Source of the DNA: Diphasiastrum complanatum
Lineage: Eukaryota; Streptophyta; Lycopodiopsida; Lycopodiales; Lycopodiaceae
Assembly: GCA_029204225.1 (NCBI GenBank)
Contig: CM055113.1
Location: 2,979,194-3,043,193 of the forward strand
DNA: 64,000 nt
Direction: 5' to 3'
The notes under the pieces are model-generated. The model had not been told where the DNA came from, searched no databases, and worked only from the letters and a program-made list of their open reading frames with translations. The position numbers and the translations under genes are program-made. The number at the start of each line of letters is the position of its first letter. Position 1 is the stretch's first letter. Shown here piece by piece: positions 53,777-64,000 of this stretch.

Positions 53777-54819
53777 TGTCAAATAACTTCAAGTTTGAAG
53801 GCCTGTTTTTTACTTCTAAGAAAGTATTATGAAAGAGCTCATTAATTATTACAATGACTGCAATATTTATGATTCTTGAGCAGTGAGAGATTGCAAAGCT
53901 AACAACTATATTCACTGAAAGAAGTAATTGCGGTTTTCAGATTTAATAATTCTGTGAGGCCTTTATATGATTTTATATAAGGAAAATGAAGTAAACCTTA
54001 TAACGGCCATAACTTTTGCATTTCAAGTCGGATTTAAATGAACCGAAAAGCAAAAGTGAGTAGAATCACGTGATGAATCTATTGTTGCTGAAAGAAATAG
54101 TTTTTGAATAATGGATTGGAGGTTACTAAGCTATCAGGAATTTAATAAAGAACAAGTCCTACAGTCGGATATATAATAAGTCTTTATTATATCTATATCA
54201 GCTTTTTGGAACATACAAGCTGAATATTATCCCCAAAATTGTTGGAACACACAATTTGGGATGTTACTTTGAAGATAAAAAAGAGGAAACATTGTTGAAA
54301 CATACAATGTTGATGCCATACTGATACTTGTACTTGAGGGGTTTTATATAATGAAAATTGAGTAAATATACTATGAACTAATATAAAGATACTGGGAAAC
54401 AAGGATGGGATGTCTGTTACTATAAATTGTTGAAACTTTCATCAAATCCCTGAACATGATCGTAGAAGCATACTCAATTTTCTATCAGAATTATGCTATC
54501 AAGAATCAATTATCTATATATATATTAACATTGAGTACACATTAGATGAAGAGTGCTGGGCTACTGTAGATAGTGAGATTAGTGGAACTATTACTGAATT
54601 GTTACCTGAAGGTAGCTTTTCTATTTTAGCCCCGTTACATTTATGAAGAGTTTGGAACACTCTTTTATATAAAATACGGTGTATGCTATAAAGATTCAGG
54701 ATTGACAAATAGAGAATCATTGATACTCGCGTAAAGTGAGATCTGATACTTGATTTTGCTGATTTACCCCTTTGAACATTTCTAGTTAGTTCAATCCCTT
54801 GCTAGAAAATAGTTTAACA
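53777..54819 (+). repeat. Probable Ty3/gypsy 5' LTR
   Basis: The right end is set by TTTAACA followed by a gypsy-style primer site. The inner sequence AACGGCCATAACTTTTGCATTTC is a phrase common in plant gypsy LTRs. The left end is uncertain; TGTCAAATAAC at 53777 is a guess. No partner LTR is in the window. Confidence 0.45.
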
Positions 54820-54840
54820 TTGGTGTGTCTGCCAGGAGCC
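54820..54840 (+). other. Candidate gypsy primer binding site
   Basis: TTGGTGTGTCTGCCAGGAGCC follows the CA end of the LTR in the position of the plant gypsy motif TTGGCGCCGT.GCC.GGGA. The matching tRNA was not identified. Confidence 0.5.
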
Positions 54841-55112
54841 AAAATTTGAGAAGGGATAAGATTTGTATTTGATGGCCATTTATCCTCTCCCATGAAAAGT
54901 ACAAATGATGGATTTTATTAAGATGAAAATTGTGCTACAAAATTTATAGGATTTTATTCTACCAAGAATGAAAATGAACTCCAAAACAAATTGGGTGTTA
55001 AGATTTCTTTTATGATTGTGTGATTCTCTCTTTTAATTATTTTGAATGACTTGATATGGGTCTATTGAATGAATTCTATGATTTTGGGATCTATATTATC
55101 TTTTTGATATAA

Positions 55113-57821
55113 TTGAAATATATAAGAGAGGTTTTTACTTATCTTGCAAAAACAAGAACCATGGATGATAGTTTGTTATATGAGCATTTTGGAAACATGG
55201 ATGTGGAAGCTATACATCCACCATCCAATGAAGTAAATGTCATCTATCAACTCATTTCATGGGTATCTAGCATCATAATTGATGATGTGATTGATTTGAG
55301 AGAGAAACAATTGTTATATAAAGAGCGTCCTATAGCTTCTCAATTCCTTGAGTGTGATGAAAAGAGTTGTATACTCCAAGTTGATGAATATGAAAATTTT
55401 CAGAATAATAATCGTGAAAAGATACTAGATAACCCCCATATTCAAGAAGAATTTGATACAACAAATCATGAACTATACCAATCATTGAGTGTGACAAGTG
55501 GATCCTCAATTATTGATTGGAAAGATTTTTCTTTTAATAAAGACTATTAGCAAAATCAAGATGAAAAGACTATTGATACCGATGAGGTGCTAATAGAAGA
55601 TACAAATGATACAAAGACAAGTGATGATCACTCAATTGATAAAGAAGAGAATTTGAGTTTTGTTGTTGAACTGACACACAATTATTTGGAGGAAATAACT
55701 CTTGAGGATAACATGATTAAAGATGGGATTGAAAACACAGATGATAATCTCCTATATGATAAGGCTCAACCATTACAGGGTGAAAATAAATTTGACGGTT
55801 ATGAAAGTATAAAAAGAACTGGATTTGAAAATCTTCTAATGAATTGTAGTGAGCATAAAGATTTGCTACCTTATAGTAAGGAAAAACAAATGTTATTGTT
55901 CACTAAAGAGAGTGAAATGTTGCAAAGAATATGGTATATGAAATGGAAACCTATTTCCATGAAAAAGAGAGTAACGATTAAGAAATTATTATTACCCAAT
56001 AATATTGGTTGGGATATGTTACAGGAGTTCAGAAAATTGTCTAGATATGACATTATTGATATGTATCCTGACAACTTTGATTATGAGAATGAAACATATG
56101 GATATGGTAAATGATAAATCTCAGGAAAATTATACTTCTAATACACATTTGATAGGTTTTAATATGGATGATGATTCAAACATTAATTATATGAGTGAAG
56201 ATCTAAGTGAAACAGTTCAAGCATCATATGAACAATGTGATCAACTAAATTCAAACAGTTTTTGTATTGATCGTATCGATGATAATCATCATTGTGATAT
56301 AGACCTTGATGCAATGAGATCCATAGTCAAGATAAAGGATTATATCAATTCTGATGATATCAACTATGGAAGTGTAGTAGATAATTCCCTGATCCAAGAA
56401 GAATATACTTTTGAAAAAAATGTCAACAAGATCTAAAAGAATATATAGTTGATTATGATCGAGTATTGATAGAGGATGGTTTTGATAGTGATATTAGCAT
56501 ATATGAGAAAATTGATGAAGAGAATATCATATTATTAAATGATGACATATGTCATGAATGCAAAGAAAAAGAGAGACTTGGAAAGATATTAACTGATAAT
56601 GAAGTTCTATGTCAAACTAAATTACATTTGAAAGAATACAATGAAGAAGAGGATAACCTTTGTGAGGATGATTCCATAGACTTACAAACGAGAGTTCTTG
56701 AAAAAACCATTGCTAAAGTAATGAATGAAAGGAGACAACCAATAAATATTCTGTATAACACTACTAGGTTGCCTAAGTTAAGGGGTTTGTTGCCAGAATG
56801 TAGTGGCACATTGAATGAGGATGCTGATAGACACATACAAGTGTTTAATACATTTTGCTTTATCAATAGAATATATGATCCTGGCCATGAACTAAGGTTG
56901 TTTGTTATGACTTTGAAGGGAGAAGCTATACATTGGTATCATAATTTACCTTTGGATTCCATTACTACTTTGGAGGAGTTCTACACCCTATTTATTAAGC
57001 AGTTTAGACCTCCTTGTGATATAGCTGAGCTAGTATCTACATTGTCAACCATGCAACAAAAACCAATGGAAACTATACAACAATATGCTCGTCATTTTAA
57101 AGAATTGGTTTTTCAAGTGAATAAAATGACTAACTTGTCTGAACTCATAAGACTGTCTTTCTTTTTGATAGGATCAAAACGTGATATTCAAATAAATGTT
57201 CGCCAATCTATTCCCTTTACTTTGGATGAGGCTATATGTAAAGCCAAAGCCATTGAGCTAGCCATTTTAGTCACAGATCAGTGCCAACCTATAGTGATAC
57301 CATTGGGAGAAAATGATACTATAGCAAGATGTCCATCCCACCTTTTAGATAAAGAAAATATGGAATTTGATGGAGTTCATTTCTCAATGATGAATCAACT
57401 ATTGGATTTTAAAATAAATCCACCAGAACAAAATACTAGAATCTTGGATTCTAGATGTAGAAGTAGAAGTGCCAATACGGATATGGATGATATGAAAGAA
57501 GTGTTGAAAAAGTGTATGGATAACATGGATAGAACTATATCTTCTTTATCTTCGGATGTGAAGCTTCTAAAAAGTCAACATCAATCTTTAAAAAGTGCGA
57601 AAATGGAAAATGAATCACTATCTCAAAATTGTTTGATGAAAGATAACATGAACAATGATATGATGAACCATTTATATGGGTTTAATGAAGATACAAAACC
57701 TTCATTCTATTGTGGAAGATGTGAAGGAGCACGGTTAGCTGACAGAGGGAGGCATGGAAAAATAATGTTGAATGTTGATGATGATGACGGTTATCCAGAT
57801 AACAAGTTTGATCATGGATAA
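55113..57821 (+). pseudogene. Ty3/gypsy Gag with long acidic N-terminal extension
   Basis: The reading is continuous from 55113 to 57821 apart from a TAG at 55548 and two compensating frameshifts (about 56110 and 56435). The first ~450 codons are Asp/Asn/Glu-rich (IEDTNDTKTSDDHSIDKEEN, ITLEDNMIKDGIENTDDNLL). The 451-codon last part contains the retrotransposon Gag domain: LRLFVMTLKGEAIHWYHNLP, LEEFYTLFIKQFRPPCDIAE and QQYARHFKELVFQV (around residues 140-235). A Cys pair FYCGRCEG sits near the end, with no full zinc knuckle. Pol is absent. The extension could be the extra ORF seen upstream of Gag in Ogre/Tat elements, fused or adjacent; this is a guess. Confidence 0.8.
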
Positions 57822-58252
57822 GTTGATGGTCAGAAATTTTCCACCTTACCGTCTTTGATTTCCACTATGAGGTAAGGTGTATTAGTTGTTTTTAATTATT
57901 CTTATGTTTTCTAAGAAAAACTTTGAAAAATATATATATATATTTTGCAGTTTATAAAGATTGAATGCTTAAGGCATATAAAAGTGATGTTTATTTTGAA
58001 TTATAGAATTTGTAAGATTACAGCTTTTTATAGTAAAAAATAAAAAGAATAAAAAATAATAATAATAATAAATAAAAAAAATTTGTGAGCACATACACTT
58101 TACACATGCATCGTTAAAGCACGATATGTTTGCATTCATTTGATAATGTTTTGAAAATTGCATTGCATTTCCCTATGCACACTGCATTTATAAGAGCACA
58201 ATTTAGATATCAAGCTAAAAACGATGAATGATATAAGCTTAGCAAAATCAAG
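57822..58252. other. No gene recognised
   Basis: Strongly AT-rich DNA with an (AT)n-like run at 57930 and (AAT)n at 58050-58070, after the Gag stop. Confidence 0.5.
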
Positions 58253-58393
58253 ATGGAAAAAAGAGAAAGGGTTAGAGACTACATCGAACGGATCAAACAC
58301 CTGAGATCCGAGTGTAATGCGGAGCTTACTCCTGATCATGCGGTCATTATGTGGTTCCTAGCAGGACTACCTAGGATAGGGGTGCAATGTTAA
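58253..58393 (+). pseudogene. Retrotransposon Gag scrap
   Basis: A 46-codon frame reading RVRDYIERIKHLRSECNAEL and IMWFLAGLPRIGVQC. It resembles the Gag region in which EERVRDYIERFK and FL.GLP are common. A different family from the Gag at 55113-57821, and less AT-rich. Confidence 0.55.
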
Positions 58394-58834
58394 CTACTTT
58401 TTCCAAATGGGCATGTTTGGTTGAATCAGAAGCATCTGGGGGGTCTGAGAGGTAAAATGAAGTTTTTGGGTGGAATAAAACATTACCAGTGGGGTGGTGA
58501 ATGGGAAAAATTATTATAGTTTGAATCATCATGGAAATGCTCTGACCTTTTGAGAGTATTTGTGAGAACTTTTGAGTGATGAGTGAAAAAAAAATGAGTG
58601 GAGAGAAAATGATGAGTGTTTTCCATATATCTCCAACTGGTTTGAACATAGATTTTAAAATTGGATCTAGATTTTTCTGTGTGAGGAACTAGATATACTT
58701 GATCTTTAAGTTTCGATCTTTTAATCCGATCTATAGATGAAGAATGTGAGGATATACGTATATTTGAGAGATTCAATACCTTATGAGACAAAAAGAGTCT
58801 GTAAGGAGAAGATAGGAATTTATTGAGAATGAAA

Positions 58835-58870
<36 letters not shown>

Positions 58871-59118
58871 GCGCACTTCTGAGGGTGCGCCCATCTCTAG
58901 GTCCAGTGGGCCGTAGCTCTGGCGGTGGCCGTGGAGGTGTCACCTCTTGCAGCGACCAAGAGGAAGCACTTTGTCTCGTGAGAGGCTTGCATCCTTCTGC
59001 TCGTCAAGCAGTCTAAGAGCAGTCGATGCATGAGGACGCGACGACAATTGGCTAACCTATCACTATTGGCAAGTCTAGCACATGCCCATATGAGTTTCAT
59101 GTCGATTGATCTTTAAAT
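58394..59118. other. No gene recognised; contains poly-G
   Basis: No supported gene. The segment 58870-59110 is GC-rich compared with both sides. Confidence 0.5.
58838..58869. repeat. 32-G homopolymer
   Basis: Thirty-two consecutive guanines, the longest homopolymer in the window. Confidence 0.97.
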
Positions 59119-60363
59119 ATGGGCGATAATAATGGATATTTGGTCATGAGACGAGCTCGTGAATTGACTAAATTATATATTAGCAATTCTCTCAACGATT
59201 TGCGCCTACAACCACGAGACGAGAAGGATCGTATCTTAGAGACATTGCATAGGGAATTTCCATGTGACCATCTAGTTAGTAATAAATTGATGAAGACAAA
59301 GCTTGGCGATCACATGTATCACTATCGTGACAAGCTCCGCCAACAATCTTGAAGGCCAAGTAGACCAGGCAAGCCAACCTCGTGTAGCAAAAGTACTTGA
59401 CCTTCGCTCACGAGTGAGTTTAGGAAAACCCCCCATAAATATGACAAGCATAAGGAAGTAGCAAGAGTAAAACTGAGCATGAATAGTATCAGTCATCTTG
59501 GCTCCAAGGGAAAACAATGTTTTAAAGATTATTTTGTGAGTAATTTTTAACCCTAAATATCATTGTTAAGTTCTATTCATTGCTTAAGTCAACTAAGTTA
59601 TATTCATAGCTCAATTGCTAACAAGTTTCTTTGATGTGTCTATAGAATGCGACTTGGCTAAAAGAATGGTTTGGTGGTACAAAAAAAAAAACCATTTTTC
59701 ATTGTAAAGTTTTGGTAATACATTTCACTTTTTGGGGATTTAGAAGGGAGCTCAATAGATGTTACCCATGAGTTAATGCAACAAAGGCGTCCCTAGTAAT
59801 GATAGGCCTACCCTCTTGGAGTATTGAGGCGTAAGTGGTGGACGTACTCTCTCTTTGTTGAACCTTTTTGTGTGCATTTCTACCCAAAAAGGTAGTGTCC
59901 TTGACAGTCCATGTTGTACACCAAACCATGCTTTTAGCCATCTATGGCAGAGTTCCAACTGACGAAGAATATAAACTCTACTACAATCTTAATTTCAAGA
60001 ACATGCATAGGGAATTGGAAAGTAGAGAAATCTTTCCAATAGATCAAGTAAACCCTAACTTCTGACTTTTAGTTGAAACTACTCTTTTTTTTTAAATAGG
60101 TTTGCACTGCATTCAACTTTCACAAAATACATATATATCTCATTATGGGTTTTGCATTGCATTCAAATTTCTCAAAGCACTTATGATGGCATGTGTAGAT
60201 TGATGAAGCGCAAGAGGAGCATATTGATCAAGAACTTGCACACGATCATGAGGAGGGGACGACAACAACAGTGGTGGGAACTGGCGGCAGCGGCAGGGGT
60301 GATGATGACGAGGAAGCTGTAGGCATTCGTAGAGGCGAAGCCTTCATCTCAAATGAAAACTGA
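59119..60363 (+). pseudogene. Possible plant transposase (Ptta/En-Spm-like) pseudogene
   Basis: Scattered coding segments share one strand. 59119-59352 reads RARELTKLYISNSLNDLRLQ, REFPCDHLVS and DHMYHYRDKLRQQ. 59410-59540 reads KYDKHKEVARVKLSMNSISH and LGSKGKQCFKDYF. 59935-60065 reads YGRVPTDEEYKLYYNL. 60200-60363 is an acidic tail (EEHIDQELAHDHEEGT, RGDDDEEAVG). The order resembles plant transposase_24 proteins (YR..L, then a K.NR...H.GGS-like block, then G..PT..E), but each match is weak. Gaps between segments may be introns or decay. Confidence 0.3.
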
Positions 60364-60586
60364 AGCTCTAAAAAACTGTAAATATTTTTTTGTAAATAGA
60401 ATAGATATGCATGCACATTGTCATTTAGAATACGTAGCACAAAAAGCTTGAGCAATTTTGATCAATGCTAGTGCTCACCTCTTAAAAAGAGCAATAGAAT
60501 CCTCTCAAAAAAAAGGGAGGTTGCATCTGATATTTTCCAACAAAAAAATGGGGTCTCGCGAGTGCAAATGGGCACCTGTGGGCCCA
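60364..60586. other. No gene recognised
   Basis: AT-rich DNA containing an A-run; no element ends identified. Confidence 0.4.
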
Positions 60587-60971
60587 AAAATTTAGTTTTA
60601 ATCCAAAATAAACATCGGCGCTATGCGATGTTCACTAAAAACCCTACAAAAGTTTAGCAACGTTTGTGCGACGCCTACATTAGCATCACACAAACATCGC
60701 TATATATTTTTTGTTAAACACCGTAAACGTCGTCGAGCGCGACACACAAGTGTCTCCTGGCGACACTGTGTATTCTGCACAGAAAACGGACTCGAGAGTG
60801 TTTGCGACATTTTGGCAACATTTGACTCAATAGTTTGACTCTCACGTAGATACCTATTTGCGATTCTCTCGTATTTCTACAGATTGTGTGACAATGCGAG
60901 TAAATACAGAGCAACATGAATGGATCTAGATTAAGTATGGGATTTCATGAGAGAGGGAATAAATCCAACAC
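60587..60971 (-). repeat. Copia 3' LTR (inner end only certain)
   Basis: Minus strand starts TGTTGGATTTATTCCC directly after the purine tract TTTAGGAGGGG. The far end is a guess; TG at 60587 would give about 385 bp. Confidence 0.5.
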
Positions 60972-61140
60972 CCCTCCTAAATTTGGATCCATGAATGCCT
61001 TGATCTTCAAATTTAATGATACACAAAATCTGTTGTGTGCATCTGTGCTCAAATCCAACGTAATGTGTTGCGTTGGACAATATTGACTGCTCCATGAAGT
61101 AGGACTGTCATGTTAAAATTTGTCAACAAGAAGTAGAAGC
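60972..61140 (-). pseudogene. Copia pol 3' end and polypurine tract
   Basis: The minus strand ends LNLKIKAFMDPNLGG, close to LNLKIKVFQDP at the pol end of the 37-42 kb copia, then the purine tract and LTR. Only the last ~20 codons are recognisable. Confidence 0.6.
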
Positions 61141-61300
61141 ACCAAGCTTGATTCTACTTGAAGCCTTACAAAATGCAATGAGCCACAATATCACACTACA
61201 GCTTCATTACACCACCAAGATATTTAAGATTCTATTCAAGCATTTCACAAGAGCTCTACATATGATCAACAAGATGCCAATAACCTTTATTCATGTGCCC

Positions 61301-61600
61301 ACACACATACATAAGAACGATCACAATACTAGCTCATGAAGCAATAGTCTCCTCCTCTCCTACTATCCCTCCACAATACAAAGAATGAAAAGAGCAATGA
61401 AAGGAATGCTCTCTCTATTCCGATAATGAAAATGAATCTTCTCCTAAAGTCACATGGAGTTCTGCGGTTCTGAGCAATTTAAGTTTCAGTTCCCACAACT
61501 TTGGAGAAGCAAATGCATTGCCAAATATTGTCGCATTACATGCAAACGTGTTCTTTGTTTCTATGTCCTTTCTGTTAAGAGGTGATTGTCTCCATTCATG
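61301..61600 (+). repeat. 300-bp direct repeat, copy 1
   Basis: Matches 62011-62305 with scattered substitutions and small indels. Starts ACACACATACATAAGA and ends TGTCTCCATTCATGG. No LTR features (TG...CA, primer site, purine tract) are seen at the ends. Confidence 0.85.
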
Positions 61601-62010
61601 GGTTTCAACTCAAAGATCATCATCAAGCATGGAAGAAGCACAAGGAATTGGTGGCAAATTGGTGGAATGCTCTTCAAAGGAGTTGGCAAGTGAGTTTTAC
61701 CAAAGAAATCTTATCATGGACATGGTGACATTGCTACTATTGAGGATCCCTTGGCTGGTCTTCACTTCACATGCATACCAAAGGATCCATTCAACAAGTT
61801 TCACAAGCTCCTTAGTTGATCCAATACCTTACCAAGCTAGTCTTTGAGGAGGAATTTGGCAAAATCTAGCTTGTATACTTTGTATTTCTTGTATGAGAGT
61901 AAATCTCACACGTGTGGAGTATGTTCCCATGTGTGGAAAATAGTCAAAAGTAATTTAGTCACTCTTGAGTTAGGGGTACTTGAAGTTTTAGAGGCATCTA
62001 TCCAACAATT
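61601..62010. other. Segment between direct repeats
   Basis: 410 bp. An open frame reads EAQGIGGKLVECSSKELASE, unrecognised. CACACGTGTGG at 61907-61917 is a palindromic G-box. Confidence 0.5.
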
Positions 62011-62305
62011 CACACACATTACATAAAAAAGATCACAATACTAGCTCATGTAGCAATAGTCTCCTCCTCTCCTACTATCCCTCCGCAATACAAAAAATGA
62101 AAAGAGCAATGAAAGGAATGCTCTCTCTATTCCGATGAAAATGAATCTTCTCCTGAAGTCATGTGGAGTTATGAGGCTCTGAGCAATTTCATTGTTTCCA
62201 CGACTTTGGAGAAGCAAACGCATTGCCAAATATTGTCGAAGTTTTCGAAAATGTGTTCTTTGTTTCTATGCCCTTTCTGTTTAGAGGTGATTGTCTCCAT
62301 TCATG
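62011..62305 (+). repeat. 300-bp direct repeat, copy 2
   Basis: Partner of 61301-61600, with 710 bp between equivalent positions. Confidence 0.85.
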
Positions 62306-63354
62306 GCTGCAACAAATTTTTATATATGGGTAGAGATTTACGGACTTGGACTAGGATGCTTCGAACATCAAATGCTGCATCTCCTCATTTAGCCTGCACA
62401 TGCTAGCCTTCACTTGAGGTGAATGCCTCAATTTTTTCTCTTCTAAAGTTGAAATCATTCTTCTTCTAAAGTTATGTGAAATTTTGAGCAGAAGTTTATG
62501 TTATAGCTTCCAATAAAAAAAATACCAAGGCCTTGTATGAACTAGATCTAGAACTTCTAACTTTCAAACTTTTGTTAAATACCATGAAATGGAAGTCAAA
62601 TATTGAAACCTACTACTGGAAAAAAAAATTTGTTGTTTATTTTTTAACATTGCAATTGTTGATTTACTTCCATTGATTGCAAACATTGCTAGCACCACTA
62701 AGATGCTTGGACTTTTAGTCGCAATTATTGTCAACTCTGTATACTTATTGCCAAGGTCTCTTTACATGCCAATTGAGATTGTAAATGAATTTTTTCTTTG
62801 GTTATGTAGGTACTAACAGGAATGTCGTAGATTGGATTGGTGGAATGACAAATGTTTGGTCTCGGAAATTGGCAGTATTTATAAGTGTGGGTGGAGGTTT
62901 TTGAGAGCATGATGGGAGTGAAGTAGAGGGCATAGACGTGACTAAAAAAATTGTAATCATGTCTCCGAAATAATTTGTGGTGGAGTTGAAAGGCTCTCAT
63001 GAGAGTCATGAGCTACGATGGACCAACAAATCTATCACGAAGCGGTCTACGACAACAAGCTCCACATTCATAGTGGACATCAACATGCAATCCGGGCAAG
63101 AGATGTAGATACTTGTGAATTCGGATTTGGATTTATATTTTTCCAAAACGATGTGTAAAAGATTATGCAAATGCAATCTCAGGCCAATGAAAGCCTATAA
63201 CAAGCTTTCATTTCCACAACAAAAACTTGTCAACTTATTAGATCCAAAGTTCGCTAGTCTCCTCACCTTGGATTTGCCCCCGTTTTGATCAACTATCATT
63301 CAAAATTTGCCCCAAGAGAGAGGTGTGTGTAATAGTTCCCCTCCACTTATAAAA
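62306..63354. other. No gene recognised
   Basis: No domain-bearing ORF or element end seen. Confidence 0.45.
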
Positions 63355-63836
63355 TCAGCTGATCGGACTTAGAGTAGAGTTCTTCGGACAAAAAGCCTTT
63401 CCAACACTTTGCTTCCCATCTGCTAGGATTATGGCTCGATCCAACTTGTTGCCAATCTCTGAAGAGGACCCTAGTATTTTCCCCTTTGCGGAAAAACACA
63501 ACTGATACTGGATATCACCCATGCTCAGTGAGTTTTTCAGTTTCGAAGGTTGCCGTCCCAAAGTGAAGACCAACTGCTCCATAGAAGATCTCCCCTGAAA
63601 TTGCCCTTTCCAACTTTTGACTTCCTGCTTGCGTCTGGTGGGCCGTTGTCGCAAATGAAACCAACCCAAGAACAGGCTAGCCATCCATCCTTTGCAAACA
63701 TTGAGTCGTTTTGTTGCCGTTCACATGCGAGTACTTGAACTACAAATCCGCCCCACAGATTCTGTAGTCCTCTTTGTTTGATGGTATCAGCCTTCAAAGA
63801 AAGGTTCCTTCTCGAGCCATCAGCTCCTTGTATCAC
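63355..63836 (-). CDS. Overlapping hypothetical frames
   Basis: Two minus-strand frames of 99 and 109 codons overlap (63836-63537 and 63684-63355). Neither shows a recognisable domain. The second reads RSSMEQLVFTLGRQPSKLKN and CFSAKGKILGSS. They could be one decayed coding sequence with a frameshift near 63600, or chance. Confidence 0.2.
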
Positions 63837-64000
63837 AAGGAGTCATGCAAACCAGACAAGCACGAGTACTAAGACCTCACCACGAATACATACAAGTAAG
63901 ACACTCATGCAGGTTTACTAACAAGTAACAAAGACAAGGTCCCCCCTTTGAGATGGTCCTGCAACGGACCTTTGCCTGGCCGCGCCCATACAAATCGATC

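Noticed and set aside
61620-61850. Readings such as GHGDIATIEDPLAGLHF as an enzyme fragment
   Set aside because: Open only briefly in one of several frames and matched to no family I can name.
1-64000. CRISPR arrays, rRNA genes, bacterial operons
   Set aside because: No regularly spaced identical short repeats, no rRNA core sequence, and eukaryotic introns and LTR elements throughout.

Overview
The window reads as repeat-dominated nuclear DNA of a land plant. It is AT-rich, with nested and decayed LTR retrotransposons primed by initiator tRNA-Met, a Helentron relic, plant-type introns (GT...TTGCAG) and plant gene fragments. No plastid, mitochondrial or bacterial genes are seen. The density of nested elements suggests a large genome (fern, lycophyte, bryophyte or gymnosperm would all fit), but the species cannot be told.

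Layout. 1-3.3 kb: no gene, only simple repeats. 3.3-4.6 kb: copy A of a dispersed repeat. 4.6-9.75 kb: two Ty1/copia relics on the minus strand; the second keeps its 5' LTR and primer site. 12.0-12.5 kb: a Ty3/gypsy integrase piece. 12.5-18.9 kb: unrecognised short ORFs and a weak F-box-like fragment. 19.24-21.43 kb: a roughly 375-bp TRIM whose LTRs contain tRNA-like sequence with intact pol III A and B boxes, abutting a shrunken copia. 21.7-22.0 kb: an inositol polyphosphate 5-phosphatase exon fragment. 25.6-30.65 kb and 33.78-42.74 kb: a large inverted duplication around a 3.1-kb spacer, carrying an unrecognised gene family; the right arm is split by a 5.1-kb copia element.

43.1-49.1 kb is the most unusual part. 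It holds three compact intron-containing genes: X (plus), a gene joining a divergent histone H3 to a Ulp1-type (C48) cysteine protease (minus), and Y (plus). The H3-Ulp1 gene and Y diverge from a shared promoter region with two TATA boxes, G-boxes and an 80-bp tandem repeat. X and the H3-Ulp1 gene converge tail to tail. All three have lost function, almost entirely through C-to-T or G-to-A nonsense changes, while splice sites and frames survive. They look like a co-inherited cassette that decayed as methylated DNA. Whether it was a mobile element or a host locus is not settled.

49.3-52.6 kb: two partial copia elements. 52.6-53.8 kb: 3' end of a Helentron with helicase and endonuclease domains. 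53.8-57.8 kb: 5' part of a gypsy element with a long acidic region ahead of Gag. 58.2-64 kb: a Gag scrap, a 32-G tract, a possible transposase pseudogene, a copia 3' end, a 300-bp direct repeat and unassigned DNA. No gene in the window looks intact and functional.
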